Of a DNA stretch of 64,000 nucleotides, positions 43,447 to 53,558 are shown one piece after another. The notes under the pieces are model-generated. The model was not told the origin of the DNA. It did no database searches and was given only the letters and a program-made list of their open reading frames with translations. The position numbers were made by a program, and so were the translations under genes. The DNA is from Commensalibacter papalotli (GTDB lineage: Bacteria; Pseudomonadota; Alphaproteobacteria; Acetobacterales; Acetobacteraceae), in NCBI RefSeq assembly GCF_947179115.1, contig NZ_CAMXCI010000001.1, forward strand, positions 310,001 through 374,000, given 5' to 3'. Each line of letters begins with the position of its first letter. Position 1 is the first letter of the stretch.

Positions 43447-45074
43447 TTAGATTTTTCCTGATCAATTGCAGCTTTAATAAAGCCAGAAAATAATGGATGA
43501 GGGGCGAAAGGTTTGGATTTTAATTCTGGATGATATTGCACAGCAATAAACCAAGGATGATCCTCATATTCGACGACTTCAGGTAAAACTTTGTCAGGTG
43601 ACATACCAGAGAATTTTAATCCAGCACGTTCAATTTGTTCTTGATAGTGAATATTGACTTCATAACGGTGACGATGGCGTTCATGAATGGTTGTGTTACC
43701 ATACATAGTTGCGACTTTTGATCCTGGGGTAAGCTCAGCAGTATAAGCACCAAGACGCATGGTACCCCCCATATTATCCCCTGAATAACGGCGCTTTACT
43801 TGTCCAGAATCAATCCATTCTGTTAATAACCCAACCAAAGGTTCTTCCGTAGGACCGAATTCAGAAGATGAAGCCCGAGGCAATCCAGCAAGATTTCTTG
43901 CACATTCTACGACTGCCATTTGCATCCCAAAACAGATACCCAAGAATGGAATGTTATTCTCACGTGCATAGCGAATAGCTTTGATTTTACCTTCGCTTCC
44001 ACGCTCACCAAAACCACCAGGAACTAAAATTGCATTCGTGTTTTCAAAAAAGCTGTCAACATCTTGTGCATCTTCTAGATCTTCAGCTTTGATCCATTTA
44101 ATTTTTACTTTGACTTTATGAGCAATTCCACCATGTAAAAGAGCCTCTATCAAAGATTTATAGCTATCAAGTAAAGCAGTATACTTACCAACAATTGAAA
44201 CTGTTACTTCACTATCAGGATTCCTGAGTGCATCAACAATTTTATGCCATTTGCTTAAATCAGGTTCTTTATCATAAGGCAGATTGAAATGACGCAAAAC
44301 TTCTGTATCTAAACCCTCTTTGTGATACTCAATAGGACATGCATAAATTGTATCAACATCTAATGCAGGAACTACAGATTCTGTTCTAACATTACAGAAA
44401 TTAGCAATTTTTTGACGTTCGTGTTTAGGAATAGCACGATCACAACGGCATAATAGAATTTGTGGTTGAATACCGACATTTTGCAATTCTTTAACAGAAT
44501 GCTGTGTAGGCTTTGTTTTTAATTCACCCGCAGATGCGATCCAAGGCACTAATGTTAAATGCATGAATAGTGTTTGATCATTTCCTAGATCATTACGCAA
44601 TTGACGAATTGCCTCTAGGAAAGGAAGACTCTCAATATCACCAACGGTTCCACCAATTTCAACTAACATGAAATCAACAGCATCTGCATCTTGTAAAATA
44701 ACAGATTTAATTGCATTAGTAATATGAGGAATAACTTGAACTGTTGCCCCCAGATAATCCCCACGTCTTTCACGCATCATTACATCAGAATAAATACGTC
44801 CAGATGTGGCATTATCATGACGCGATCCATCAACACCTGTAAACCGTTCATAATGTCCCAGATCAAGGTCGGTTTCTGCACCATCATCTGTTACAAAAAC
44901 TTCACCATGTTGATAAGGACTCATTGTGCCTGGATCAACATTTAAATAAGGGTCAAGCTTTCTTAACCGAACAGAATAACCACGCGCCTGCAACAAACTT
45001 GCCAGCGCTGCAGAGGCGATACCTTTTCCCAAAGAGGAAACTACACCACCAGTAATAAACACAAATCGCGTCAT
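43443..45074 (-). CDS. pyrG: CTP synthase
   Basis: Makes CTP from UTP, glutamine and ATP; 543 residues. The N-terminal amidoligase domain has GGVVSSLGKGIASAALASLL and the dimer-site motif DPYLNVDPGTMSPYQHGEVFV. The C-terminal glutaminase domain has GICFGMQM (nucleophile Cys) and the His-Glu pair in QYHPELKS. It is coupled to kdsA downstream; secG lies 57 bases upstream in the same direction. Confidence 0.97.
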   Translation of the reverse strand: MTRFVFITGGVVSSLGKGIASAALASLLQARGYSVRLRKLDPYLNVDPGTMSPYQHGEVFVTDDGAETDLDLGHYERFTGVDGSRHDNATSGRIYSDVMMRERRGDYLGATVQVIPHITNAIKSVILQDADAVDFMLVEIGGTVGDIESLPFLEAIRQLRNDLGNDQTLFMHLTLVPWIASAGELKTKPTQHSVKELQNVGIQPQILLCRCDRAIPKHERQKIANFCNVRTESVVPALDVDTIYACPIEYHKEGLDTEVLRHFNLPYDKEPDLSKWHKIVDALRNPDSEVTVSIVGKYTALLDSYKSLIEALLHGGIAHKVKVKIKWIKAEDLEDAQDVDSFFENTNAILVPGGFGERGSEGKIKAIRYARENNIPFLGICFGMQMAVVECARNLAGLPRASSSEFGPTEEPLVGLLTEWIDSGQVKRRYSGDNMGGTMRLGAYTAELTPGSKVATMYGNTTIHERHRHRYEVNIHYQEQIERAGLKFSGMSPDKVLPEVVEYEDHPWFIAVQYHPELKSKPFAPHPLFSGFIKAAIDQEKSK

Positions 45075-45131
45075 ATAGCCTTCTTTATATTGTTCTAACT
45101 AGAGTAAAAAATTAATAAATTTTGAATAAAA

Positions 45132-45476
45132 TTATTTATTTGGTGTCGTTTTGTCATTTTGTTGTGGTTGTGTCTGAGGTGCAGGTTTTGGTTGAGACTG
45201 AGTTGTTTTTGGGGATTGATCAAGGATACTGTCAATTTTATTAGAACCACCACCTTTATTCATAACGGCTATGGTGATGCATAAAATCATAAAAATTGAA
45301 GCCAATATCGCCGTTGCGCGTGTTAATAAATTAGTAGTTCCACGCCCAGTCATAAAAGATCCCATTCCTTGACTGCTTCCGATACCCAAGCCCCCACCTT
45401 CGCTGCGTTGAATTAAAACAACAGCTATCAAAGCCAGAGTGACCAATAATTGTACGAATAGAAGAATAGTCATCAT
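45132..45476 (-). CDS. secG: Protein-export membrane protein SecG
   Basis: Small subunit of the SecYEG translocon, 114 residues. Two membrane helices (about 3-22 and 55-74) flank the conserved loop QRSEGGGLGIGSSQGMGSF. A Pro/Gln/Thr-rich tail ends the protein, as in other alphaproteobacteria. It lies between tpiA and pyrG in the usual alphaproteobacterial order. Confidence 0.93.
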   Translation of the reverse strand: MMTILLFVQLLVTLALIAVVLIQRSEGGGLGIGSSQGMGSFMTGRGTTNLLTRATAILASIFMILCITIAVMNKGGGSNKIDSILDQSPKTTQSQPKPAPQTQPQQNDKTTPNK

Positions 45477-45523
45477 GTGTTTTGTATACTTTCACTAGCA
45501 GTCAAGAAAGAAGATTTAAAAAA

Positions 45524-46273
45524 CTATGTAAAATCTTGAGCGATTGTAAGGAGTTGTAAAAAATCTTCTGGGATCAAACTGACCCCGCCAACCAATACAC
45601 CACCAAGCTCAGAAGTTGCAAAAATATCTTTTACATTATTTGGCTTAACTGATCCACCATATAATATAAGTGTTTTTTTACCATTTTCTCCGTATTGAGC
45701 AACAAGTTTTTCACGAATGAAGAGAATCACTTCGGCGATTTCTTCATTTGTCGCAGTAACTCCTGTACCAATTGCCCAAATAGGTTCATATGCAACTAAA
45801 CCAACAAAATGTTCAGGTAGAGATCCTTTTAATTGTTCAGCAAGAACTTCTTTATATTGACCAGATTCTCTTTCTTCCTTGGTTTCACCAATACAAACAA
45901 CAGGTAATATATTTGCATTTTGTGCTGCGGTTGCTTTTTGATTAATTAACGCATTGCTTTCTTTATATTCTGATCTACGTTCAGAGTGACCTAAAATAAC
46001 ATATTTAACACCAATATCGTTTAGCATTGCTGCGGAAATATTTCCTGTATAAGCACCTTTTTCAGCTACATGACAGTCCTGAGCACCCAGTTCAAATGGT
46101 GTGTTTTTAAGATGTTTGCCAATATGATATAATTGTGTAAAGGGAGGACAAATAACAGTAGGTGCTAGATCTTTATTTTTTTCAGCATAGGCCAGTAAAG
46201 AAGAGACGATATGATCAGCCTCTTGTGTTAAGCCGTTCATTTTCCAGTTACCAATAATTATTGGTTTAACCAT
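45524..46273 (-). CDS. tpiA: Triose-phosphate isomerase
   Basis: Interconverts dihydroxyacetone phosphate and glyceraldehyde 3-phosphate, 249 residues. Substrate-binding GNWKMNG is at the N-terminus (Asn 8 and Lys 10 in IIGNWKMN), the catalytic His in ILGHSERR, and the catalytic Glu in AYEPIWAIGTG. The phosphate-binding LYGGSVKPNN follows. It heads the leftward run tpiA-secG-pyrG-kdsA. Confidence 0.97.
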   Translation of the reverse strand: MVKPIIIGNWKMNGLTQEADHIVSSLLAYAEKNKDLAPTVICPPFTQLYHIGKHLKNTPFELGAQDCHVAEKGAYTGNISAAMLNDIGVKYVILGHSERRSEYKESNALINQKATAAQNANILPVVCIGETKEERESGQYKEVLAEQLKGSLPEHFVGLVAYEPIWAIGTGVTATNEEIAEVILFIREKLVAQYGENGKKTLILYGGSVKPNNVKDIFATSELGGVLVGGVSLIPEDFLQLLTIAQDFT

Positions 46274-46478
46274 GTTAAATACTCCCTATATATGAATATT
46301 ATTATGAATAAATTATAAAAGTTCGATTTATAATTGAATGATGGTATCATAGAATATAAAATATTTTGATATAATTCAAAAGATATAACATTTTTTTTGC
46401 AGCTTGGACATATATAGGTTATTGCTACTTTATATTAAAAAGTTAATTATTCGCATTTAAATTATTGGGTTACGTTAC

Positions 46479-48404
46479 ATGTTGTCTCGGTTAAGACATT
46501 TACTTATTGATTCTTGGTTAGGGCGTATTTTAGTTGGCCTTATTTTTCTTGTATTTATCAGTTGGGGTGCTGAAACCATTATTGAATCTTGGTCTCAAAG
46601 AGATGGGAATGTTGTTGCTTGGGTTGGCAGTCAAAGAGTGACAATGCAAGAACTAGATTCGGCAGCAAAAATGCAACTTCAACAATATGCGACACAACAA
46701 GGATTTTCTGATCCTTCACAAGTTCCTAATGTGATGAGGGGATCATTAGTTAATCAAGCATTACAACAATTAATCATTCAAAAGAATTTAATTGCTGCTT
46801 CTGAGCATGCTGGATTAAGTGTATCTGATGAGACTTTGCGTAACTTGATCTTTTCATTACCTGTGTTTCAAACCAATGGTAAGTTTAGTAGAGAGCTTTT
46901 TAATGTTTATGTAAAACAAACAAATATGACAGAAGCAGCTTTCTTGGACATTTTACGCAATCAAATTGCGATTTCAGGATTAACAGAACCCGTCACCGCT
47001 GGTGCAACGACCTCTGATATTATGGTGAAATCTATTTTTGCTTTTCGTAATGAAACAAGAAAGCTTACTTATATAAAATTACCATTTAGCCAGTTTAAAG
47101 CCGAGGCTACACCTTCTGATGCTGTTTTGAAAAGATATTACGATAATCATCTTTGGGAATTTACGGTTCCAGAATTCAGACGTATTAGAATGATCTTTTT
47201 TACTCCTGAAACTGTAGAGAAAAGTATTGAGGTCTCTGACGCAGATGCACAACAATATTTTAATTCACGTAAACAAGAATTTAATAAACCAGAATCAAAA
47301 AATCTTGAAATTATAACCGTAAAAGATAAAAAAACAGCAGAGGATCTTGCTGGGTCTTGGACCAAAGAACCTTGGGAAAATATCCAAAAAGAAACACAAA
47401 AGGCAAATGGTTTTGCAACAACTTTAAACGAGTTTACTCATCAAACGTCTCCTTCTGCGGAATTAGCCGATGCTGTTCAAAAAGCTCCTTTAAATATAAT
47501 TTCTGCTCCAATTAAAACCCCTATGGGATGGAGTGTATTTAAGGTAACTGCTATTATACCACCTCACGAAGTTGCTTTTGATACAGTAAAAGACAAATTA
47601 AAAGCTCAAATTACTCAAGCACGTGCTAAACAAAAATTTGTTGATAATATCAAATCAACGCAAGATATGTTGGCGGGTAGTACGGGAAGATTGGATGATG
47701 AAGGTGTGAAATATCTTGGTGGAAAAGGTATTGTAGCCCTCAGGGGAACATTGAATGAACAAGGATTAAATCTAGATGGACAACCTGCTCCTATTCCTTC
47801 TGATGACAAAGTAAAGCAAGCAATTCTTGGGAATGTTTTCTCCAAAGCTAAAGATGCGCCAGCATCCTTAATTCAAGGGGATAATAATATTTACTACGCC
47901 TTTTTTGTAGAAGATATTGATCCAGCACATCAACAAACTTTTGAACAAGCCAAAGATCGTGTCATTAAAGCTTGGCAACAAGCAAATATCAAGAGACAAG
48001 CGAATATTACTGGAACAGCAATATACAAACAAACTCAAGATAGCCAGAAATCTGTAAAAGAGTTGGTTAATCAGCAGTTTCAAGCCAAAGAAAGTGAATC
48101 TTTCTCTCGTGTTAACCCATCAAAAACCCTGCCTGCAGAATTACAAGCACAGGCTTTTTTGATGCAAATTGGGCAAACGACTATGCTTGAATCTCCAGAT
48201 AGCTTTTATATAGCAACTTTAGATAATATTAAAAAACCAGAGCCTCAAGATGATCAAGCTTCTTATAATGCATTAAGAGATACTTTAAAACAGGCGGAAA
48301 GTAACGATATTTACAATAGCTATGTTATCTTTATTAATAAAGAAGGTAAGGTTGATGTGAACCAAAAAGCTGTTAATAATATTATCGGTCAGGGTAGTAA
48401 CTAA
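46479..48404 (+). CDS. ppiD: PpiD/SurA-type periplasmic folding chaperone
   Basis: Inner-membrane-anchored chaperone of 641 residues. A single N-terminal membrane helix (about 14-30, ILVGLIFLVFISWGAETI) is followed by a SurA-N-like domain (about 40-190), a parvulin-like region (about 240-360, EFNKPESKNLEIITVKD...PIKTPMGWSVFKV), and a long C-terminal part. The parvulin core is weak, as in many PpiD proteins that have lost isomerase activity. It lies 17 bases before trpE and is divergent from tpiA, a standard alphaproteobacterial arrangement. Confidence 0.88.
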   Translation: MLSRLRHLLIDSWLGRILVGLIFLVFISWGAETIIESWSQRDGNVVAWVGSQRVTMQELDSAAKMQLQQYATQQGFSDPSQVPNVMRGSLVNQALQQLIIQKNLIAASEHAGLSVSDETLRNLIFSLPVFQTNGKFSRELFNVYVKQTNMTEAAFLDILRNQIAISGLTEPVTAGATTSDIMVKSIFAFRNETRKLTYIKLPFSQFKAEATPSDAVLKRYYDNHLWEFTVPEFRRIRMIFFTPETVEKSIEVSDADAQQYFNSRKQEFNKPESKNLEIITVKDKKTAEDLAGSWTKEPWENIQKETQKANGFATTLNEFTHQTSPSAELADAVQKAPLNIISAPIKTPMGWSVFKVTAIIPPHEVAFDTVKDKLKAQITQARAKQKFVDNIKSTQDMLAGSTGRLDDEGVKYLGGKGIVALRGTLNEQGLNLDGQPAPIPSDDKVKQAILGNVFSKAKDAPASLIQGDNNIYYAFFVEDIDPAHQQTFEQAKDRVIKAWQQANIKRQANITGTAIYKQTQDSQKSVKELVNQQFQAKESESFSRVNPSKTLPAELQAQAFLMQIGQTTMLESPDSFYIATLDNIKKPEPQDDQASYNALRDTLKQAESNDIYNSYVIFINKEGKVDVNQKAVNNIIGQGSN

Positions 48405-48421
48405 AAAAGGATTTTACATCA

Positions 48422-49924
48422 GTGTCTTATGATGAATTTAAAATAAGTGATCAAAAAACAGTTGTTTATACTGTAAATTCTGCTGATCTAATTACACCTG
48501 TTTCAGCTTTTTTACAGTTATCTGGCATCGTGGGTAAAAATCCAAAAAATATCTTTTTACTGGAAAGTGTGCAAGGCGGTGTAGCCAGAGCACGTTATTC
48601 AATTATTGGGTTGCTTCCAGATATGGTGTGGAAATGTCATCAAGGGGTTGTATCATTGAATACTGACCCTTTGAATAATCCTGATCAATTCGTTATTCAA
48701 GATATTCATCCACTTGAATCACTTCAACAATTTATTGATGATAGTCAATTGGATATCCCCGATACCATTCCACCAATGGTTGGCGGTATTTTTGGATATT
48801 TGGGATATGATATGGTTAGACAAATGGAACATTTGCCCAGCCCTCCTAAAAATGATCTTCAACTTCCCGAAGGGATAATGTTCCGCCCGTCTGTGTTTGC
48901 AATTTTCGATACAGTTAAAGATGAGTTGACATTGGCTGTTCCTCTGAGAGGCAAAACTGTTGAAGAGCAAGAGAAAGCTAAAAACTTACTTCGAAAAGCT
49001 CAGGCAGCATTAAATGAGCCTATACCCTCTGATAAAAAATTCAACCAGACCACTAATAATCATGCTCAAACGCCATCCTCAACTTTTACCAAAGAAGAGT
49101 TCAAACAAGCAGTCGAGAAAGCAAAAGAATATATCTTTGCTGGAGATGCGTTTCAGGTAGTGCCCAGTCAACGTTTTTCCATTCCTTTTAAACTTCCACC
49201 TGTTGCATTATATCGTTCTTTAAGAAGAATAAACCCAGCACCTTTTCTGTTTTGTTTACAGCTGGATAATTTTGCTTTAGTAGGATCATCCCCTGAGATT
49301 TTAGTAAGGTTGCGTGATGGAACCGTCACAGTAAGACCGTTGGCTGGTACACGTCCCAGAGGAAAGACTGAAGAAGAGGACTTACAATTAGAACAAGATT
49401 TGCTGGCTGATGCAAAAGAGTTGGCCGAGCATCTAATGTTAATTGATTTGGGTCGGAATGATGTGGGGCGCGTTTGTGAAGTTGGATCTGTGAAAGTAAC
49501 AGAACAATTTGTAATAGAGCGATTTAGCCATGTTATGCATATTTCTTCTAATGTTGAGGGAAAATTAAAACAAAATCTAACAGCTCTTGATGCTTTAATT
49601 GCTGGTTTCCCTGCTGGGACTTTAACGGGGGCTCCTAAGATCAGAGCAATGGAAATTTTGGACGAAATTGAACATACACAACGAGCAACTTATGCGGGTT
49701 GTATTGGTTATTTTGGTGCTGATGGGAGTATGGACACATGTATTGGTCTAAGAACGGCATTGATCAAAGATGAAACGATGTATGTTCAGGCAGGTTGCGG
49801 TGTTGTCGCAGATAGCGATCCTGAATCTGAGTATGAAGAGACCAAACATAAAGCAAGGGCTTTATTTCGTGCAGCAGAAGATGCATGGTCTTTTGTTCCA
49901 GATATTGACCCACAAGCTCATTAA
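48422..49924 (+). CDS. trpE: Anthranilate synthase component I
   Basis: Uses chorismate and the ammonia from TrpG to make anthranilate, 500 residues. It starts with GTG at 48422, behind AAGGA. Chorismate-binding marks: FAGDAFQVVPSQRF, RINPAPFLFCLQL, SSPEILVRL, the RPLAGTRPRGKTEEED loop, LMLIDLGRNDVGRV, and GAPKIRAMEILDEIE. The Trp-feedback site would be in the N-terminal LLESVQGG region. trpGD follows after 61 bases. Confidence 0.95.
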   Translation: MSYDEFKISDQKTVVYTVNSADLITPVSAFLQLSGIVGKNPKNIFLLESVQGGVARARYSIIGLLPDMVWKCHQGVVSLNTDPLNNPDQFVIQDIHPLESLQQFIDDSQLDIPDTIPPMVGGIFGYLGYDMVRQMEHLPSPPKNDLQLPEGIMFRPSVFAIFDTVKDELTLAVPLRGKTVEEQEKAKNLLRKAQAALNEPIPSDKKFNQTTNNHAQTPSSTFTKEEFKQAVEKAKEYIFAGDAFQVVPSQRFSIPFKLPPVALYRSLRRINPAPFLFCLQLDNFALVGSSPEILVRLRDGTVTVRPLAGTRPRGKTEEEDLQLEQDLLADAKELAEHLMLIDLGRNDVGRVCEVGSVKVTEQFVIERFSHVMHISSNVEGKLKQNLTALDALIAGFPAGTLTGAPKIRAMEILDEIEHTQRATYAGCIGYFGADGSMDTCIGLRTALIKDETMYVQAGCGVVADSDPESEYEETKHKARALFRAAEDAWSFVPDIDPQAH

Positions 49925-49985
49925 TCCAATATATAAAGAATGAATAATTTTAAAAAATGCAGATTTTATTGATTGGCAAGGCCAC

Positions 49986-51665
49986 ATGATTTTACTCATC
50001 GATAATTATGATAGTTTCACCTATAATCTGGTTCAGTATTTTGGTGATTTAGGCTATGAGTGTCAGGTTCGTCGTAATGATGAGATTACGGTAAAAGAAG
50101 TTATTGCGTTAAAACCTGAAGCCATTGTGATTTCTCCTGGGCCATGCACGCCCTCTGAAGCTGGAATTTGTTGTGACTTAATCAAAGCTGCCGCAACGAC
50201 GATCCCTATATTAGGTGTATGTTTAGGACATCAGGCGATTGGACAAGCTTTTGGTGCAAAGGTTGTTAAAGAAATACCAGCACATGGTAAAGTATTTCCA
50301 ATTATGCATACAGGAGAGGGCGTTTTTAAAGGATTGAATAATCCCTTAAAAGTAACGCGTTATCATTCTTTGGTTGTGCAATTAGATACTTTATCAGACA
50401 GTTTCTTACCAACAGCATTTACAGAAGATCGTATTTTAATGGCATTTCAACACAAAGAACTGCCTATATATGGTGTTCAATTTCATCCAGAAAGTATTGC
50501 ATCCGAGCAAGGTCACGAATTACTACAGAATTTTATGAATTTGGCCAGTGATTGGAATAAAAAAAAAGCTTTAAATGTTAGTAAATATTTACCTTATTTA
50601 TTTACACCGACCTTAGAAAAATCTTTACAAAAAAACAATTTTTCTTTGGATGAAACGACAGAGATTTTTAATGCTATTCTCTCGGGATCTGTTCCTGATA
50701 CACAAATAGCGGCTTTTTTGATGGTTCTTCGGATACGAGGCGTAAGCGTTGCAGAATTAGAAGGCGCAACCAGATCAATGCGTCATCAAATGTTGCCGAT
50801 TACGTTGTCTGATCCTTTGACAATTGATGTGTGTGGTACGGGTGGGGATGGTCAAAGTACATTAAATGTTTCTACAGCTGTCAGTTTTGTATTAGCGGCA
50901 ATGGGGGTTTCTGTTGCTAAACACGGAAACCGTGCCCAATCATCCAGATCTGGTGGTGTTGATGTTCTAGGGGCATTAAACCTTACACCACAAACAAATT
51001 TGAATATTTTACAAAATCATTTAAACAAGTATAAACTAGCTTTTTTACCCGCTTTTGTACATCATCCTGCTTTAAGTAAAATTAATATTGTTCGTAAAGA
51101 GCTTGGTATTCGAACTATATTTAACTTGCTTGGACCACTTTCGAACCCTGCAAATGTTCAATATCAAATGATAGGTGTTTATGATACGAAGTGGTTAGAG
51201 CCTTTTGCCAAAGTTTTACAAAATCTTGGTTCTAAAAGAGTATGGGTAGTTCATGGCCTTCTTGACAAAACTGAACAAAAGCAAGGGGTTGATGAAATTA
51301 CTTTAGCTGGGCCATCTAAAATTATGGCCTTAGAAGATAATAAAATTATCCCTGTTACTTTATCTTTAAAAGATATCCAAAATGCTGGATTATCGCCTGC
51401 GCCTTTGTCAGAAATTACAGGCGGATCACCCAAAGAAAACGCTGCATCTATGCTTGCATTATTTAATGGTCAAAAAGGCGCTTATCGTGATACAGTATTG
51501 ATTAATACAGCTGTTGCATTACACATCGTTAAAGATTATTCTTTAATAAATGCTAGCGGAAAAATTGATACTGATATCTTAGGAAAATTAATTTTAGAAG
51601 CAGCTAAAGCTATTGATAGTGGTGCTGTATTATCTATATTACATGCAATTCAGCAAAATAATTAA
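49986..51665 (+). CDS. trpGD: Fused anthranilate synthase glutaminase (TrpG) and anthranilate phosphoribosyltransferase (TrpD)
   Basis: One frame of 559 residues holds two Trp enzymes. Residues 1 to about 193 are the class I glutaminase: ILLIDNYDSFTYNL at the start, nucleophile Cys 79 in GVCLGHQAIG, and His 167/Glu 169 in HPES. Residues about 205-559 are TrpD, which joins anthranilate to PRPP: CGTGGDGQSTLNVST (about 281-295), KHGNRAQSSRSGGVD, and VVHGLLD. The linker is only about 10-15 residues. E. coli also has a TrpG-TrpD fusion, but many alphaproteobacteria keep the genes separate. Confidence 0.94.
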   Translation: MILLIDNYDSFTYNLVQYFGDLGYECQVRRNDEITVKEVIALKPEAIVISPGPCTPSEAGICCDLIKAAATTIPILGVCLGHQAIGQAFGAKVVKEIPAHGKVFPIMHTGEGVFKGLNNPLKVTRYHSLVVQLDTLSDSFLPTAFTEDRILMAFQHKELPIYGVQFHPESIASEQGHELLQNFMNLASDWNKKKALNVSKYLPYLFTPTLEKSLQKNNFSLDETTEIFNAILSGSVPDTQIAAFLMVLRIRGVSVAELEGATRSMRHQMLPITLSDPLTIDVCGTGGDGQSTLNVSTAVSFVLAAMGVSVAKHGNRAQSSRSGGVDVLGALNLTPQTNLNILQNHLNKYKLAFLPAFVHHPALSKINIVRKELGIRTIFNLLGPLSNPANVQYQMIGVYDTKWLEPFAKVLQNLGSKRVWVVHGLLDKTEQKQGVDEITLAGPSKIMALEDNKIIPVTLSLKDIQNAGLSPAPLSEITGGSPKENAASMLALFNGQKGAYRDTVLINTAVALHIVKDYSLINASGKIDTDILGKLILEAAKAIDSGAVLSILHAIQQNN

Positions 51666-51686
51666 AGTAAACACCAGTTATATATT

Positions 51687-52544
51687 ATGAATGAAATTAC
51701 AACATCTGATCCTGTTTTAAATGCAATATTAGAATCCGAAAGTGAAAAATCTGATGTTTTGGCACAAATTTGTGCTAGAACCAGAGCAGAAACACATCAA
51801 AAGGCAAGTGTTAAATCTCTTAAAGAGATTGCGGAAGAGGCAAAAAACAAGAAAAATCCAACACGTGGTTTTGCACGGGTATTAAAAGAAAAAATGGCCA
51901 AAGGTCATATGGGATTAATTGCAGAATGTAAAAAAGCTTCTCCTTCTGCGGGGATAATTCGTCAAGATTATGATCCTGCGATGATTGCTGTTCAATATGA
52001 AAATGCAGGGGCTAGTTGCTTATCTGTTTTAACAGAAACAGGTTATTTTTATGGTAATAACGAAGATTTGAAAATTGCTCGAGAAGCATGTTCTTTACCT
52101 GTATTACGTAAAGATTTTATCCTTGAACCTTGGCAAGTTTATGAAAGCCGTGTGATTGATGCAGATTGTATTTTACTGATTATGGCTGCTTTGAAAGATC
52201 AAGAAGCAAATGATTTGGTTGAGTTAGCCAGATGTCTTGAGCTTGATATTCTAGTTGAAGTTCATAACGAAGAAGAGTTAAACCGAGCTTTAGCCTTAGA
52301 TGTATGCTTGATTGGAATTAACAATAGAAATTTAAGCACATTAAAAACTGATATTAGTGTTACAGAAAATTTGGCTCCGTTGGTACCACCTGATAGATTG
52401 GTTGTTTCAGAAAGCGGATTAAAAACATTCGATGATATTCGCCGAGTACAGTCTATTGGTGCCAGTGCGGTATTGGTTGGTGAAAGTTTATTATCACAAC
52501 AAAACGCAGGGGCAGCTGTCAGAAATTTACTCGGTATAGCCTAG
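51687..52544 (+). CDS. trpC: Indole-3-glycerol phosphate synthase
   Basis: Ring closure of CdRP to indole-3-glycerol phosphate, a TIM-barrel enzyme of 285 residues. Marks: LIAECKKASPSAGIIR (catalytic Lys), VLTETGYFYG, VLRKDFILEPWQVYE, and LIGINNRNLST followed by VVSESGL. It begins 21 bases after trpGD and ends the trp run. There is no TrpF domain on it, so trpF must be elsewhere. Confidence 0.96.
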   Translation: MNEITTSDPVLNAILESESEKSDVLAQICARTRAETHQKASVKSLKEIAEEAKNKKNPTRGFARVLKEKMAKGHMGLIAECKKASPSAGIIRQDYDPAMIAVQYENAGASCLSVLTETGYFYGNNEDLKIAREACSLPVLRKDFILEPWQVYESRVIDADCILLIMAALKDQEANDLVELARCLELDILVEVHNEEELNRALALDVCLIGINNRNLSTLKTDISVTENLAPLVPPDRLVVSESGLKTFDDIRRVQSIGASAVLVGESLLSQQNAGAAVRNLLGIA

Positions 52545-52560
52545 ACTGTATTTTATATTG

Positions 52561-52590
52561 TTGTAAATTGGTTTGATAAACGATTTACAA
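52561..52590 (+). promoter_or_regulatory. Hairpin abutting the lipA ribosome site
   Basis: Outer arms 52561-52568 and 52583-52590 pair perfectly (8 bp); an inner GTTT/AAAC stem (52571-52574 with 52578-52581) extends it. The right arm runs straight into the AAGGG ribosome site of lipA. It has no T tract, so it is not a clear terminator. Confidence 0.5.
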
Positions 52591-52601
52591 GGGAATTATA
52601 A

Positions 52602-53537
52602 ATGACGGTAAAACGAATTCTTGTGCAACATGAACAAAAGCAAATTGTAAATTCGTTACCTAAACCAGATTGGATAAAGGTCAAAGTTAATCAATCAACT
52701 GTTTATAATGAAATGGGTGATTTGGTTAAGGAGCACCGACTTAATACTGTCTGTGCCGAAGCAGCTTGCCCTAATATTGGTGAATGTTGGACTAAACGTC
52801 ATGCAACTGTAATGATTTTAGGCAGCATTTGCACTCGTGCCTGTGCTTTTTGTAATGTGGCTACGGGAAAACCATCAGCTGTGGATCCACAAGAAGCCAA
52901 ACGTTTGGCTGCAATGATACAGAAATTAAACTTGCGACACGTTGTAATTACTTCTGTAGACAGAGATGATTTGAAAGATGGTGGGGCACAACATTTTGCT
53001 AATGTTATTGCTGAGATCAGAAAAACATCGCCTTCTATAACAATTGAAATTTTAACCCCAGATTTTTTGAGAAAAGAAGGGGCATTATTAACGATTGGTA
53101 AAGCTCAGCCTGATGTTTTTAATCACAATGTGGAAACAGTTCCCAGATTATATCCATCCATTCGTCCTGGTGCACGTTATTTTCAATCGTTGAGAATTTT
53201 ACATGAAATTAAACAATTACAACCGAATGTTTTCACGAAATCAGGAATGATGCTTGGTCTAGGAGAGAGCAAAGAAGAAGTGACGCAAGTTATGGATGAT
53301 TTACGTTGTGCACAAGTCGATTTTTTAACATTAGGACAATATTTAAGACCCACAATTAAACATGCATCAGTACAGCGTTATGTTACTCCTGAGGAATTTG
53401 ATGAATATCGTCATATTGCTAAATCTAAGGGGTTTTTATTGGTTAGCTCATCGCCTATGACGCGTTCTTCCTATCATGCAGATGCTGATTTTGCAGTATT
53501 ACAAAAAAAACGCCTTTTTACACATTTATCAAATTAA
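52602..53537 (+). CDS. lipA: Lipoyl synthase
   Basis: Radical SAM enzyme that inserts two sulfurs into octanoyl groups to make lipoyl cofactor, 311 residues. The auxiliary cluster motif CAEAACPNIGEC and the radical SAM motif CTRACAFCNV are both present. The C-terminal RSSYHADADF has the Ser that completes the auxiliary cluster. A hairpin directly precedes its ribosome site. The order lipA-coq10 is common in alphaproteobacteria. Confidence 0.97.
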   Translation: MTVKRILVQHEQKQIVNSLPKPDWIKVKVNQSTVYNEMGDLVKEHRLNTVCAEAACPNIGECWTKRHATVMILGSICTRACAFCNVATGKPSAVDPQEAKRLAAMIQKLNLRHVVITSVDRDDLKDGGAQHFANVIAEIRKTSPSITIEILTPDFLRKEGALLTIGKAQPDVFNHNVETVPRLYPSIRPGARYFQSLRILHEIKQLQPNVFTKSGMMLGLGESKEEVTQVMDDLRCAQVDFLTLGQYLRPTIKHASVQRYVTPEEFDEYRHIAKSKGFLLVSSSPMTRSSYHADADFAVLQKKRLFTHLSN

Positions 53538-53558
53538 ATTTTTTGGAGATTAAATCTT

